A stretch of DNA of 64,000 nucleotides from Nitzschia sp. pyKryTriq1 (taxonomy: Eukaryota; Bacillariophyta; Bacillariophyceae; Bacillariales; Bacillariaceae). The stretch spans positions 496,001 to 560,000 of the forward strand of contig OY101123.1 in NCBI GenBank assembly GCA_956465555.1, in the 5' to 3' direction. This document shows, one piece after another, positions 1 to 11,400 of this stretch (the first letter of the stretch is position 1; each line of letters opens with the position of its first letter). Under the pieces are notes generated by a model. The model worked only from the letters and a program-made list of their open reading frames with translations, ran no database searches and was not told the DNA's origin. The position numbers and the translations under genes were made by a program.

Positions 1-319
1 AAGAAGAAGCAGCTACTGGAGCCACGCTACCAGCTGCCGCAAAAAGAGCGGCGGCATCCTCCTCCTCCTCTTCGTCATCTGTCTTGACCACGGCTGGTTT
101 GGAACCTGCTAACGCAAACAGAGCGGCGGCTTCATCGTTCGCTTTTTGCTGTGCCGCCTGCTTTTCTTTCATCCATGGTGGAATGCCAGTGTTTGCCACC
201 GGTGGTGGTTTTTTGAATTTATCGTCCATAGACTCTACTATCACGTTGCCATCGGCATCGACCCGCTGACTCTTTTGGCCGATTTCTTTGAATTTTTGCA
301 TCCATTCTGGCTGCGACAT
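1..319 (-). CDS. Hypothetical protein, N-terminal part, cut by the left window edge
   Basis: Reading the minus strand from an ATG at 319 gives 106 open codons running off the left edge without a stop. The protein begins MSQPEWMQKFKEIGQKSQ and has a short motif GIPPWMKEKQAAQQK. It then has two similar stretches, AAALFALAGS and AAALFAAAGS, separated by an acidic run of D and E. The composition (biased but charged, no hydrophobic segment) looks like a soluble protein. I do not recognise a family. The reading frame, the two internal repeats and the lack of a better frame on the other strand support it being a real gene. The C-terminal part lies outside the window. Confidence 0.6.
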   Translation of the reverse strand, partial: MSQPEWMQKFKEIGQKSQRVDADGNVIVESMDDKFKKPPPVANTGIPPWMKEKQAAQQKANDEAAALFALAGSKPAVVKTDDEEEEEDAAALFAAAGSVAPVAASS

Positions 320-929
320 GGTGGATGTATGGCTTCTGACAGTACTGATGGATGCCTGATGCCTACTAGAGATTTATCTCTTCTTTCGGATCTGCCGCTA
401 TGAAGGCTTTGTCCTATACTTTCAATCGACAATGATACAACTGATGTTGAAACTATTGTTGGTATGGACCAGAGATGAGAGAAGAATCAATCTGGACCAT
501 GTGATTGATGATGATTTGGGTTTTACGTACTGTAGCAATAGGTTGTTGAATGCCACAAATTCGTTCCGTGCCACTTTTCCCGCTCCTTCTCGCGTACGCG
601 GAGATCCGGAAGCTCGATTATTGCGAGTTTTCGTCGGCCAAAATTTTTCGCAAGATTCAAAAGGGCATAATACGTTTGTCGTCCCCTAAGTCTTTTCGGT
701 CATCCTCGACGAAACCAGTGGCAATCCAGTCGAAAGAGTCAATCCGCTGAAGGAAGATCTCAAGAATGACTTGTTCGACCACGAGCCAGCCAGCCAGCCA
801 GTATCATTGCCACACATGGCTAAAAAAATAGAGAAAGCCAATCCAGATTTTTCACTCCCACGACCCGCGCGGCGCCCACATCGAGCGCCGTGGACTTCTA
901 CACGTACCTTGCTCGTACAGGAACGATGA
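320..929. other. Intergenic region left of the tandem array
   Basis: No convincing gene. Short ORFs here have no recognisable content. The segment lies between the start of the minus-strand partial gene and the left end of the tandem array, so it probably holds the ancestral upstream region of the TPR gene. It contains a short CAGC repeat near 787-803 and two GTAC sites at about 903-917. Confidence 0.5.
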
Positions 930-1358
930 TGTTAGTGGTCTTTCGTTGGTTGTTGATTGGAGGGAGAGATTCAGGTGATGGCGCGGGCCGCGTTTTTGCC
1001 GCCGAAACTACTGGTAAGGCTCAGCGACAATGCAGGCAACAACACGGCCTCTCCAATAGATAGTAGATAGGAGTTAGTACAGCACCGGGAGGGCCCTACC
1101 ACACCACCACCACCACCACCACCACCACAACAACAACAACCTTCCCACCTCTCCAACGCAACGCGGGAAGGAAACAAGACACTTCTCCTCGACAGCTCTA
1201 GCCTATCAGTGCAGTGTTATTTTAAAACAGTGTTGCTTTCTGTGAGTTCTAAAAAGGGCAGCCGGAGCAGTAGTACCTGCTGGAGTGCCAAGCAAGAAGG
1301 AAGAAGAAAATCATTCACTACCACCCGCAAGCATTCTACTTGTGAGCTATTCGTTATT
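930..1358 (+). promoter_or_regulatory. Upstream region of TPR gene with CCA/CAA microsatellite
   Basis: This is the only upstream DNA kept with the TPR gene in all three units, so any promoter shared by the copies must lie here. It has a run of CCA triplets followed by CAA triplets at about 1098-1140. An in-frame ATG at 1209 would add 50 residues of basic, serine-rich sequence. I prefer the ATG at 1359 because the protein from there on looks like ordered coding sequence. Confidence 0.4.
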
Positions 1359-4300
1359 ATGTACTCGCATCATCCACCCGATGTGGTGACTCTCAGTCGA
1401 CTCCCCAGTGGAATTCAGACCCCGGAAACCGACTCTCCGTTGTCCTCATCTCCCAACAGTCCTCGGAGTTCCGCCTTGGAGGGTTCCATGTATGAGGCGG
1501 CGGCAGATCTTTTGCAAGACCTCGTCAAGGAGAATAGTCAACGTAGCCAATCCAAGAATGAGAAGAATGATGATAGATCGCCGTCCTTTCCAAAAGAAGA
1601 GGGGGAAATAATGATGATGGAGCCTCCTCGAGTACAACACCTGGATGCATCGCTGAACGACGAAGAAGACGAAGAAGAAGAGCCACCGCGCTTGCCTCTC
1701 AAAACAGAAGCTCCGTTCGATGAAGGCGGCGGGAGAATGCTCAAAGTACTACAGATGGACGAAAAGAAGGAACCGGAGGGTGGAGATGAATTGATGGGTA
1801 AACAAGCCCAACGAGAGGTCAATGAATCCTATTCTTCTTCTGTTTATACTAGCACTGCTCCTGCTAGCGATCCTGCCAAGGTGATAGGCGGTGACAAGGA
1901 CAACGACGGTGACGGTGACGGTGACGATGATGAAAGTCAGCCTCCTTCGCTGGCGGTCGACCGATCCTTGACGTCCGAAATTGAAGAGCCGGTAGATGGA
2001 GGAGTAGCTCAGTGGACCAGCGACCGGCTCATGACACCAAGTCCTCGACGAACATTTTCTGGAGAACAACCGGAAGATCCGGAAGAAGAAATGGCAGCCA
2101 TGATGAGGCTGATGATGCAGTCCACTGAGGCGCCGCTCGACGAGGATGATGATGACGCCGCCGACGAAGGAGGAGAAGAAGAACACGAGCCGGGACCATT
2201 GAATACTACGGCGATCATCTCAACACCAATTCAGCAGCTTCGATCCCCGCCCAACATCCTCAAGCAGACCATGGCTTGGGATACTCCCATTATGCCCACT
2301 ACCACCACCACCACCACCAAGTCGGAGAATGAGGAGGAAACGAGTCCTCCCCAAAGCAAGGCCGTTGTCTCTCCTTCTCCCGAGAATGTGATGATGGTCG
2401 ACGATGATGAAGAGGAAGATGTTCCTATCGACGAAACAAAAGAGACTGAAACGCCCAATGTTCTTCGACCCATGATATCTCCCGATGGAATTGTCGAGAA
2501 TCTCGGTGGAGGGAAGGACGGAGACGAAGAAGAGTATCCCAGCAGAAATGTGGGAGTCCGTCGTGTGGCACCTTTCGCACAAGACCCGATAGAATCATCG
2601 TCCGAGGAAGAAAAGCCAACGGTGGTGGCACCCTTTCATCCCCAAGGAGCTGTGAGTGTTGAAGAGCCAGAATCGAAAGAAGAAAATCTCGTCATTGAGA
2701 AACCCAAGACTATGGCCTACCGTAGCTTCTCCGAACCGGCAGTGAAACGTGTCTCATCTGGTGTAGCCTTGAAAGAGCTACAGTCAACTCTTTCGGATGC
2801 TGTGGATTTGGCAGCTTCCGGCGCAGCTGCGATTGTAGGCGACTTGGTCATGGGGGCTAATAAGGCGGCATGTGGTAGCTCCAGCCAGTACACGGTGAGT
2901 GCGACCCTCGAGACGGAAGCGGAATTTTCCATTGCCAAGCCTGGATCCATGCTTCGAAGTGTTAGCGATATGCCACAACGCTCCTCAGACCCAATGACCT
3001 CCAACGATTGGAACAAGTATTTACAAAAGGGTGGTGGGGGCATGTCGACTGCTTCTGATAGTAAGTCGAACATGGATGTGGAAGAATGGCTCGGCTCCAA
3101 CAATAATCACGATCAGAAGCGGCCAGGATTCCGTGAAATGACTCCCAAAAGGGATTTTCAATCCTCGGAAAAGAGTGCGGCGTGGCTCCAAGAGGAATTC
3201 AAACGTCGGTCGACTATTAAAGAAGAGATCAACAAAGCGATTCTGGCACGAAACGATTTGGAAGACGAGGTCTCTGAGCTGGAAGGAGACGAATCAGTGG
3301 AAGTTTTCATCCCTCGCATTCAGGAAGATGGCCTCGATAATCCGGGTGGGACTTTATTTGCTACGGCGTTATCCAAAGCACTTGAAGCGTTGCCTACATC
3401 TGCAGGCTCTTCTCCGGCATCTTCTAACAAGTTGGAATCGACTCAACGCTCGGAGGACGATGAAGTAGCGGCCATTACCACAGCCGATGTGTCTGCCTCT
3501 GGCAGAATTCACTCCGACGAAGAAGCCACGCCCAAACCGCGTCGGCTAGATTATGGTGGTGTCAGAGACACTGAAGACATTCAGCCCACAGCATCGACCG
3601 CTTCGAACTATACGGCCCAAACCGCTCCCGGACGACCATATCCCATACCCAGCCAGTTGTTGATTTCAAAGGACGGTCAACATCAGCGTCCAAGTAGTGC
3701 TGCGAACACAAACTATCAACATGAAATGTTGCGTTTTGTCAACGACACCCGAGCGGCTCTTCGAGAAAAGGAGTCACCAAGTTCGCAGTTTCGATCATTG
3801 GCCATTTCGAGTTCGGTAGGCGACGAGGCTCATTCGATTGAAGTGACGGCTTCGTTCAACGACGAAGCAGCGAAAACTAGACGACTGAACCGACCAGACT
3901 TTGATGCAATGACGGAACGGTCTCTAGCCTCCGAGGCGGCAGAATCCTCGGATAATTCCACCTTTGATATTTCTACCACTCCCGTGTTGGTGCATTCCAT
4001 GGATAGTTATTTGGGCATTGCCAAGGGCGATATCACACTCTCCCTTCTGAATGAGAATACAGGACGAGTCGACACCTCCAAAAAGGCAACTTGGGCAAAC
4101 CGGGTTCACGGTGCCATTTGGAGATGCCGTCGGATGAGGCGAAGCATGGGAAGCATTGGAAGCATACAAGTACCTACGCCAGAAGACGAACGTACGCCAG
4201 GAAGTCCGGCACGAGGAAGGTCCTCTTTGCCCGTCGATATGGACAAAGCCCGTGTAGCAGGCGGGGTCCGAACGGTACAGTCCACCCAGCAGGCGGCACT

Positions 4301-5631
4301 TGGTCATTTGCAGCACGACGAAATCGATGAGGCCTTGGAACTCTTTGAAGACATTATCTTTGCATATTATGCCTACTTTGAAAAATCTCTCAAGGCGAGA
4401 GAAGCAAATCCAGGTATGGGGAATGGAGGCATTACCGATTTTCGACCGTACATTGGCGTCGCACTGCACAACCTCGGTATCCTCAATCTCCTGAATGGAG
4501 AATACAAGGAAGCTTTGTCCTACTTTGGACGGGCCGTGGAGAATCGAAAAGCCTGCTTGGGCGAAGGACACCCAGACCACGTGGTACGTTTCTTTTACAT
4601 CGTAGGAGTATCTGTTGCCTGATCGCTTCCAAACTTACCCACGTCGTTTCTTGATTTTCTCAGGCATCTTTGGTAAAGCTTGCTACTTGCATGTACGCGC
4701 TAAATGAATTCGCGGAGGCTCATGCCAAGCTTGAACAGGCATTGGTATACGCCAGGAGCTTTGCAAAGGACTTGGGAGATCGGATGCAAATGGCAGAAAT
4801 TTTGAACAATCTCGGCTGCCTTGCTTACATGTGCGGTCAGCCAGGGGCAGCCAACACGTTTTATCGCGAGTCATTGGATGTACAATTCGGCGTTCTGAGC
4901 CACAGTTTGTACCTCAGCTCGGCTGCGGTGGGTCAATCGATCTCCCTCAATATCTCCATTACGCGTGCCAACATCGGATTCGTGAAACTTGTCACAAGCG
5001 AACTACCTATGGCCGTGACAGCGCTGGAAAATGCACTCATGGTAAGTGCGCTGAAGTAGCAGTAGTAGTATTCTCTTGTCGATCCGAGATAATTAGCTCA
5101 CGAATCCTCTTTTTCGTGACAGGAACAACAACTTCTTGTGAAAGGTGCCAACTCTACCATTATCGCCACCATGGATCATTTGGCGGTGGCCAATCTTCTT
5201 AATGGCGATCCACAGAAGGCAGCAATGGTACGTGCACAACTTGTCTAGGTTCTCCTCGCGGCCGAGTAACTGAAGGCGTCCTGACACATTTCCACTCTTC
5301 AAAGATGTTTGGCCGCATTTTGGACCTGCAGCAGAAAGAATACGGAGCTCACGATCGAAGGTGCTACGTAACTGCTGACAAGATCAACATGGTAAAGAGC
5401 CGTGGAACTACATTCGAGCAGGCCGTAGAGGAACTTCGAAAAACCTTTTCGATTCCTGAACAACAAGATCCAAAGCCCTCCACACCACCGAAGGGAGAAA
5501 GGAGAGAAGCAAAAGTTAATCGAGCTTCGCCGAGTATTCAAAATCAACACTCACTCCAGAAAACTAAGAACCAAAAGAACAAAGTGATGAAAGTTCTCAC
5601 TTCGATTCGGAAAAAGAAAGGTGCTAACTAG
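1359..5631 (+). CDS. Kinesin-light-chain-like TPR protein, intact copy
   Basis: Four exons: 1359-4583, 4664-5041, 5123-5227, 5305-5631. The introns are 80, 81 and 77 bp, all GT-AG and phase-consistent, giving 1344 residues. The first ~950 residues are low-complexity, acidic and Ser/Pro/Thr-rich, with a Thr run coded by ACC repeats. The last ~350 residues carry helical tetratricopeptide repeats of kinesin-light-chain type, for example ALHNLGILNLLNGEYKEAL and AEILNNLGCLAYMCGQPGAA. The C-terminus is basic. TPRs of this kind bind partner proteins; the partner cannot be named. An alternative start at 1209 exists. This is the only one of the three tandem copies without a disabling change, so it is the likely functional gene. 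Confidence 0.85.
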
Positions 5632-6195
5632 CATCAGCAGTAGCGCCCACGAGATGAACCCACCCTATTTTAAAATAAATTCTTCATGACGGTGCGATTC
5701 GTGTCGGTCAACAATCATTCCACTACTTCTTGTTCATCGAAAGGCAGAATTTAACTACTAAAATCGCAGGACGTGTTGTATAGATGAATGGATCTATTAA
5801 AAGGTAGTAGTAGCAGTAGTAGTAGTGATGGTAGTAGTGGTAAGTGGTAGTGATGGTTGCCAATATTGCGTAGATGCGATGTGAATATAGTTGATCTAAG
5901 TCATCGTTCGTTGTGTCATCATTCTCTTGAAATCATATTGATGTGAATTATAAAACCCTGCCGTGGTGGTTAGGACGGACTAACGAGGCTCACATATGAT
6001 AGTCGAAGAGGAGCGAGAGGACCGAAGACGAAAAGAAACAACAATCAATCGATCATGTGCTGGCGAGGTAAATCAATAAATCTTGGTGGTGGATGGATCC
6101 TCGACGAGGGACCTTTCCGTTCGAAGCAAAAAAACAAATCCAAACAATTCAAGCAAAAACAGTCAAGCAGCAATCATAGTCAAGCAACAAAACAA
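5632..6195. other. Intergenic spacer between convergent genes
   Basis: This is the 3' flank of the TPR gene and of the minus-strand orphan gene. It includes a TATTTTAAAATAAA stretch near 5667 and a TAG/TGG-rich microsatellite at about 5802-5855. A diverged second copy of the part from about 5752 to 5935 lies at 21783-21965. No gene seen. Confidence 0.5.
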
Positions 6196-7275
6196 TCAAC
6201 AAGTGCGGTGCATCAATCGAAGGGATCGTCGTCGACCATTCAAAAAAACGAGACCCAACAATTCTGACGACGAGGCAACATCTTGCGTTTCATTTCGGCG
6301 GGCGGCCAAACGAGGTGATCGACGAAGAACAATGGGAGTTGTCTCGTCGACAATAGAAATTGCATTGTTGTCGCTGCCGTTCTCATCTTCCATTTCATTT
6401 TCGTCTTCGTCTTTGTCTTCGTCTTCCGAGTCCGATTGAGCATCAGGAAACGGCGAGGACAAGTCGTTACCTTCATCCGCGACGACGACAACATTTTCTT
6501 CCTCCGCCGGTGCCGACCACTCGCCATCGTCGGTCGCGCAAGTCCAAAAGTGCGCGACCGAAGCGAAACCAAATCGATCCTTTTTCGTAACATCGCCCTT
6601 CTTTCTCTTCAAAGGTGCGGATGGAACATACTTCGAAACATTGGACGAAACTGGCTCTTCAAAACCAAAGAGCGTCTTCTTCTCATCGGCAAGATCGGCC
6701 TCGCGACAGAGTTCCCAGTACAAGTTCTTGGGTCCAGGAAGCAAATTCTTGGTGGGCGCAGGAGGAGCCTCACCGACAGCCATGAAGCCATTTTCAGGGA
6801 CTTGAGGAAGCTCCGCGATCGAGGACAAATTGGGTCGCCACGAAGCTTGGTACTGTTTCGCGGCCCTTGCGTTCATGTGAACGGCGTAGACGGGGATATC
6901 GAAGACAGAAAGGGGCGTGTTGTGGCCAATTCGGATCTTTTGGGTCTTTGATCCGGGCGTAGAACGTTCGATGCCATTGAAGAGGCGGGTCGGGATGACA
7001 ATGGGAGCGAATGATCGGATGGAAGGAATAGCGCTGTAGTCGACGTCGTCCGCAGCGACGACGACTTCATCCGACGAAGCGACAGGACGAGCAGGAGCGA
7101 CGATGGCCTTCTTGCAATGGACGGACTTAACAAGAATGGCTGAAGCAACAATGGCAACGAGGTAGGATACAATGGTGGTGATCATGGAAATCATGGTGAT
7201 AGTAGCAATATTAGCAATGATGTTGTGTTCAACAAAGTGGGTCAATTCGGAAATTGTGGGGTGAAATCCAAGCAA
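6196..7275 (-). CDS. Orphan protein with N-terminal membrane segment and acidic tail, unit 1 copy
   Basis: Uninterrupted 359-codon ORF, convergent to the TPR gene. Residues about 19-50 are hydrophobic (ITTIVSYLVAIVASAILV), predicting one membrane span or signal anchor. The middle contains LPGPKNLYWELCREADLA and a basic KRKKGDVTKKDRF patch. Near residues 290-310 there is a long D/E run, then RRSPRLAARR. I do not recognise the family. The same protein is encoded, apparently without any residue change, in units 2 and 3, while the TPR neighbour is broken there. This suggests the orphan is the gene whose dosage or integrity matters, or simply that the duplication is very recent. Confidence 0.75.
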   Translation of the reverse strand: MLGFHPTISELTHFVEHNIIANIATITMISMITTIVSYLVAIVASAILVKSVHCKKAIVAPARPVASSDEVVVAADDVDYSAIPSIRSFAPIVIPTRLFNGIERSTPGSKTQKIRIGHNTPLSVFDIPVYAVHMNARAAKQYQASWRPNLSSIAELPQVPENGFMAVGEAPPAPTKNLLPGPKNLYWELCREADLADEKKTLFGFEEPVSSNVSKYVPSAPLKRKKGDVTKKDRFGFASVAHFWTCATDDGEWSAPAEEENVVVVADEGNDLSSPFPDAQSDSEDEDKDEDENEMEDENGSDNNAISIVDETTPIVLRRSPRLAARRNETQDVASSSELLGLVFLNGRRRSLRLMHRTC

Positions 7276-7675
7276 TGTGAGCGATGATGTTCTTGTTTTG
7301 TGTGTGAATGGCCGTTGATGTACGGTTTGCTTTGTTATGGTTTGCTCGTGTTCGCCGGTTTCGCCCGTGGGATCGTGATTTGATTGGCTAGGAACATATG
7401 GAGTGCATTATGTAGCGTTCCGTTCGCCGTTCGCCCACGAGTGACAGGACAGACGACTGACGTCATTCTCCTCTGAAGACGATACGAACGAGCGACCGAC
7501 GAACGAAGCCGAGAAAAAAGATCTTCTGCTCGTCATCGATGGGCGATTGTCGCATCATAGAGAGAGCCATCGCTCTACTCTCGAGAGATCTTTACAGAGA
7601 AGAGCGACCGAGATCGCTCTTGTTTCTAGCCAAACAAAGCACTACCACCACCACACTCGGCAATGATCATCATGA
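7276..7675 (-). promoter_or_regulatory. Upstream region of orphan gene with CRE-like TGACGTCA and inverted repeat
   Basis: A perfect palindrome TGACGTCA lies at 7458-7465, about 185 bp upstream of the orphan start codon. In diatoms TGACGT elements are known as CO2/cAMP-responsive sites bound by bZIP factors; use here is inferred. Further out, 7600-7621 is an inverted repeat with 8-bp arms AAGAGCGA and TCGCTCTT around a 6-bp spacer. The stretch 7470-7675 occurs in units 1 and 2 but not next to unit 3. Confidence 0.45.
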
Positions 7676-8068
7676 GGAAGTATAGAAGAATGCTTACAAT
7701 GGGAATGCCAGAAGGAGCTGTCGCACAAAAATGTCTGTAGACGAAGTGCCAAAAAACATCCAGAACGCCGTCCTTGACCCTGTCTCCACAGCCGAGGACG
7801 ACCCTTTCTCGACATTCGATGAGGAAGAGATTGTGTCAAAGTATAGGAAAATTCTTCAAATGGGAATGCCAGAAGGAGCTGTCGCGCAAAAAATGGCAGT
7901 GGACGAAGTACCGCAACACATTCAGGATGCTGTCCTTGCCGACGAAGAATCATCTGCCCCGGCACCCGAAATCCAACCCACACCATTGGTAGATGAAACA
8001 GAGGAAGAACCGGGCATGATTCCAACAATTATCCCTTTAGATAACAAAGACCCCTCTCCAAACGCCGA
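7676..8068 (+). pseudogene. Fragment of the LRR receptor gene trapped at the unit junction (copy 1)
   Basis: 393 bp almost identical to 23137-23530 in the intact LRR gene, covering the second and third cytoplasmic GMPEGAVAQKM motifs and the following acidic linker. One A is missing from the A run near 7732 (5 instead of 6), which breaks the original frame. An ORF from 7731 runs through the junction into TPR upstream DNA and stops near 8117. There is no promoter or membrane part, so it is an exon scrap carried by the duplication. Confidence 0.85.
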
Positions 8069-8497
8069 TGTTAGTGGTCTTTCGTTGGTTGTTGATTGGA
8101 GGGAGAGATTAAGGTGATGGCGCGGGCCGCGTTTTTGCCGCCGAAACTACTGGTAAGTCTCAGCGACAATGCAGGCAACAACACGGCCTCTCCAATAGAT
8201 AGTAGATAGGAGTTAGTACAGCACCGGGAGGGCCCTACCACACCACCACCACCACCACCACCACCACAACAACAACAACCTTCCCACCTCTCCAACGCAA
8301 CGCGGGAAGGAAACAAGACACTTCTCCTCGACAGCTCTAGCCTATCAGTGCAGTGTTACTTTAAAACAGTATTGCTTTCTGTGAGTTCTAAAAAGGGCAG
8401 CCGGAGCAGTAGTACCTGCTGGAGTGCCAAGCAAGAAGGAAGAAGAAAATCATTCACTACCACCCGCAAGCATTCTACTTGTGAGCTATTCGTTATT

Positions 8498-11400
8498 ATG
8501 TACTCGCATCATCCACCCGATGTGGTGACTCTCAGTCGACTCCCCAGTGGAATTCAGACCCCGGAAACCGACTCTCCGTTATCCTCATCTCCCAACAGTC
8601 CTCGGAGTTCCGCCTTGGAGGGTTCCATGTATGAGGCGGCGGCAGATCTTTTGCAAGACCTCGTCAAGGAGAATAATCAACGTAGCCAATCCAAGAATGA
8701 GAAGAATGATGATAGATCGCCGTCCTTTCCAAAAGAAGAGGGGGAAATAATGATGATGGAGCCTCCTCGAGTACAACACCTGGATGCATCGCTGAACGAC
8801 GAAGAAGACGAAGAAGAAGAGCCACCGCGCTTGCCTCTCAAAACAGAAGCTCCGTTCGATGAAGGCGGCGGGAGAATGCTCAAAGTACTACAGATGGACG
8901 AAAAGAAGGAACCGGAGGGTGGAGATGAATTGATGGGTAAACAAGCCCAACGAGAGGTCAATGAATCCTATTCTTCTTCTGTTTATACTAGCACTGCTCC
9001 TGCTAGCGATCCTGCCAAGGTGATAGGCGGCGACAAGGACAACGACGGTGACGGTGACGGTGACGATGATGAAAGTCAGCCTCCTTCGCTGGCGGTCGAC
9101 CGATCCTTGACGTCCGAAATTGAAGAGCCGGTAGATGGAGGAGTAGCTTAGTGGACCAACGACCGGCTCATGACACCAAGTCCTCGACGAACATTTTCTG
9201 GAGAACAACCGGAAGATCCGGAAGAAGAAATGGCAGCCATGATGAGGCTGATGATGCAGTCCACTGAGGCGCCGCTCGACGAGGATGATGATGACGCCGC
9301 CGACGAAGGAGGAGAAGAAGAACACGAGCCGGGACCATTGAATACTACGGCGATCATCTCAACACCAATTCAGCAGCTTCGATCCCCGCCCAACATCCTC
9401 AAGCAGACCATGGCTTGGGATACTCCCATTATGCCCACTACCACCACCACCACCAAGTCGGAGAATGAGGAGGAAACGAGTCCTCCCCAAAGCAAGGCCG
9501 TTGTCTCTCCTTCTCCCGAGAATGTGATGATGGTCGACGATGATGAAGAGGAAGATGTTCCTATCGACGAAACAAAAGAGACTGAAACGCCCAATGTTCT
9601 TCGACCCATGATATCTCCCGATGGAATTGTCGAGAATCTCGGTGGAGGGAAGGACGGAGACGAAGAAGAGTATCCCAGCAGAAATGTGGGAGTCCGTCGT
9701 GTGGCACCTTTCGCACAAGACCCGATAGAATCATCGTCCGAGGAAGAAAAGCCAACGGTGGTGGCACCCTTTCATCCCCAAGGAGCTGTGAGTGTTGAAG
9801 AGCCAGAATCGAAAGAAGAAAATCTCGTCATTGAGAAACCCAAGACTATGGCCTACCGTAGCTTCTCCGAACCGGCAGTGAAACGTGTCTCATCTGGTGT
9901 AGCCTTGAAAGAGCTACAGTCAACTCTTTCGGATGCTGTGGATTTGGCAGCTTCCGGCGCAGCTGCGATTGTAGGCGACTTGGTCATGGGGGCTAATAAG
10001 GCGGCATGTGGTAGCTCCAGCCAGTACACGGTGAGTGCGACCCTCGAGACGGAAGCGGAATTTTCCATTGCCAAGCCTGGATCCATGCTTCGAAGTGTTA
10101 GCGATATGCCACAACGCTCCTCAGACCCAATGACCTCCAACGATTGGAACAAGTATTTACAAAAGGGTGGTGGGGGCATGTCGACTGCTTCTGATAGTAA
10201 GTCGAACATGGATGTGGAAGAATGGCTCGGCTCCAACAATAATCACGATCAGAAGCGGCCAGGATTCCGTGAAATGACTCCCAAAAGGGATTTTCAATCC
10301 TCGGAAAAGAGTGCGGCGTGGCTCCAAGAGGAATTCAAACGTCGGTCGACTATTAAAGAAGAGATCAACAAAGCGATTCTGGCACGAAACGATTTGGAAG
10401 ACGAGGTCTCTGAGCTGGAAGGAGACGAATCAGTGGAAGTTTTCATCCCTCGCATTCAGGAAGATGGCCTCGATAATCCGGGTGGGACTTTATTTGCTAC
10501 GGCGTTATCCAAAGCACTTGAAGCGTTGCCTACATCTGCAGGCTCTTCTCCGGCATCTTCTAACAAGTTGGAATCGACTCAACGCTCGGAGGACGATGAA
10601 GTAGCGGCCATTACCACAGCCGATGTGTCTGCCTCTGGCAGAATTCACTCCGACGAAGAAGCCACGCCCAAACCGCGTCGGCTAGATTATGGTGGTGTCA
10701 GAGACACTGAAGACATTCAGCCCACAGCATCGACCGCTTCGAACTATACGGCCCAAACCGCTCCCGGACGACCATATCCCATACCCAGCCAGTTGTTGAT
10801 TTCAAAGGACGGTCAACATCAGCGTCCAAGTAGTGCTGCGAACACAAACTATCAACATGAAATGTTGCGTTTTGTCAACGACACCCGAGCGGCTCTTCGA
10901 GAAAAGGAGTCACCAAGTTCGCAGTTTCGATCATTGGCCATTTCGAGTTCGGTAGGCGACGAGGCTCATTCGATTGAAGTGACGGCTTCGTTCAACGACG
11001 AAGCAGCGAAAACTAGACGACTGAACCGACCAGACTTTGATGCAATGACGGAACGGTCTCTAGCCTCCGAGGCGGCAGAATCCTCGGATAATTCCACCTT
11101 TGATATTTCTACCACTCCCGTGTTGGTGCATTCCATGGATAGTTATTTGGGCATTGCCAAGGGCGATATCACACTCTCCCTTCTGAATGAGAATACAGGA
11201 CGAGTCGACACCTCCAAAAAGGCAACTTGGGCAAACCGGGTTCACGGTGCCATTTGGAGATGCCGTCGGATGAGGCGAAGCATGGGAAGCATTGGAAGCA
11301 TACAAGTACCTACGCCAGAAGACGAACGTACGCCAGGAAGTCCGGCACGAGGAAGGTCCTCTTTGCCCGTCGATATGGACAAAGCCCGTGTAGCAGGCGG

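Larger units (their letters stand above)
930..8068. repeat. Tandem unit 1 (7139 bp)
   Basis: First of three near-identical head-to-tail units. It begins TGTTAGTGGTC at 930; the same sequence restarts at 8069 and 15221. Content: TPR gene (+), orphan membrane gene (-), a unit-specific promoter segment and a 393-bp LRR-gene fragment. It differs from unit 2 by scattered single-base changes, by lengths of ACC and A runs, and by lacking about 16 bp present at 13321 in unit 2. The right end of the unit is the join between LRR-gene sequence (ending GCCGA) and the TPR upstream sequence. Confidence 0.95.

Noticed and set aside
432-750. Two overlapping ORFs left of the array
   Set aside because: No motifs and two competing frames of similar quality; no evidence for either.
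1098-1140. CCA/CAA microsatellite as a CRISPR-like or functional repeat array
   Set aside because: Simple trinucleotide repeat without spacers; ordinary slippage.
1749-2186. Minus-strand ORFs rich in Ser, Val and Gly opposite the acidic N-terminal part of the TPR gene
   Set aside because: Their composition simply mirrors GAA/GAT/ACC codon runs on the sense strand.
3924-4580. Long minus-strand ORF (218 codons) opposite the TPR repeats, present in all three units
   Set aside because: It lies fully inside the TPR coding exon, has no recognisable domain, and survives only because the sense strand is conserved.
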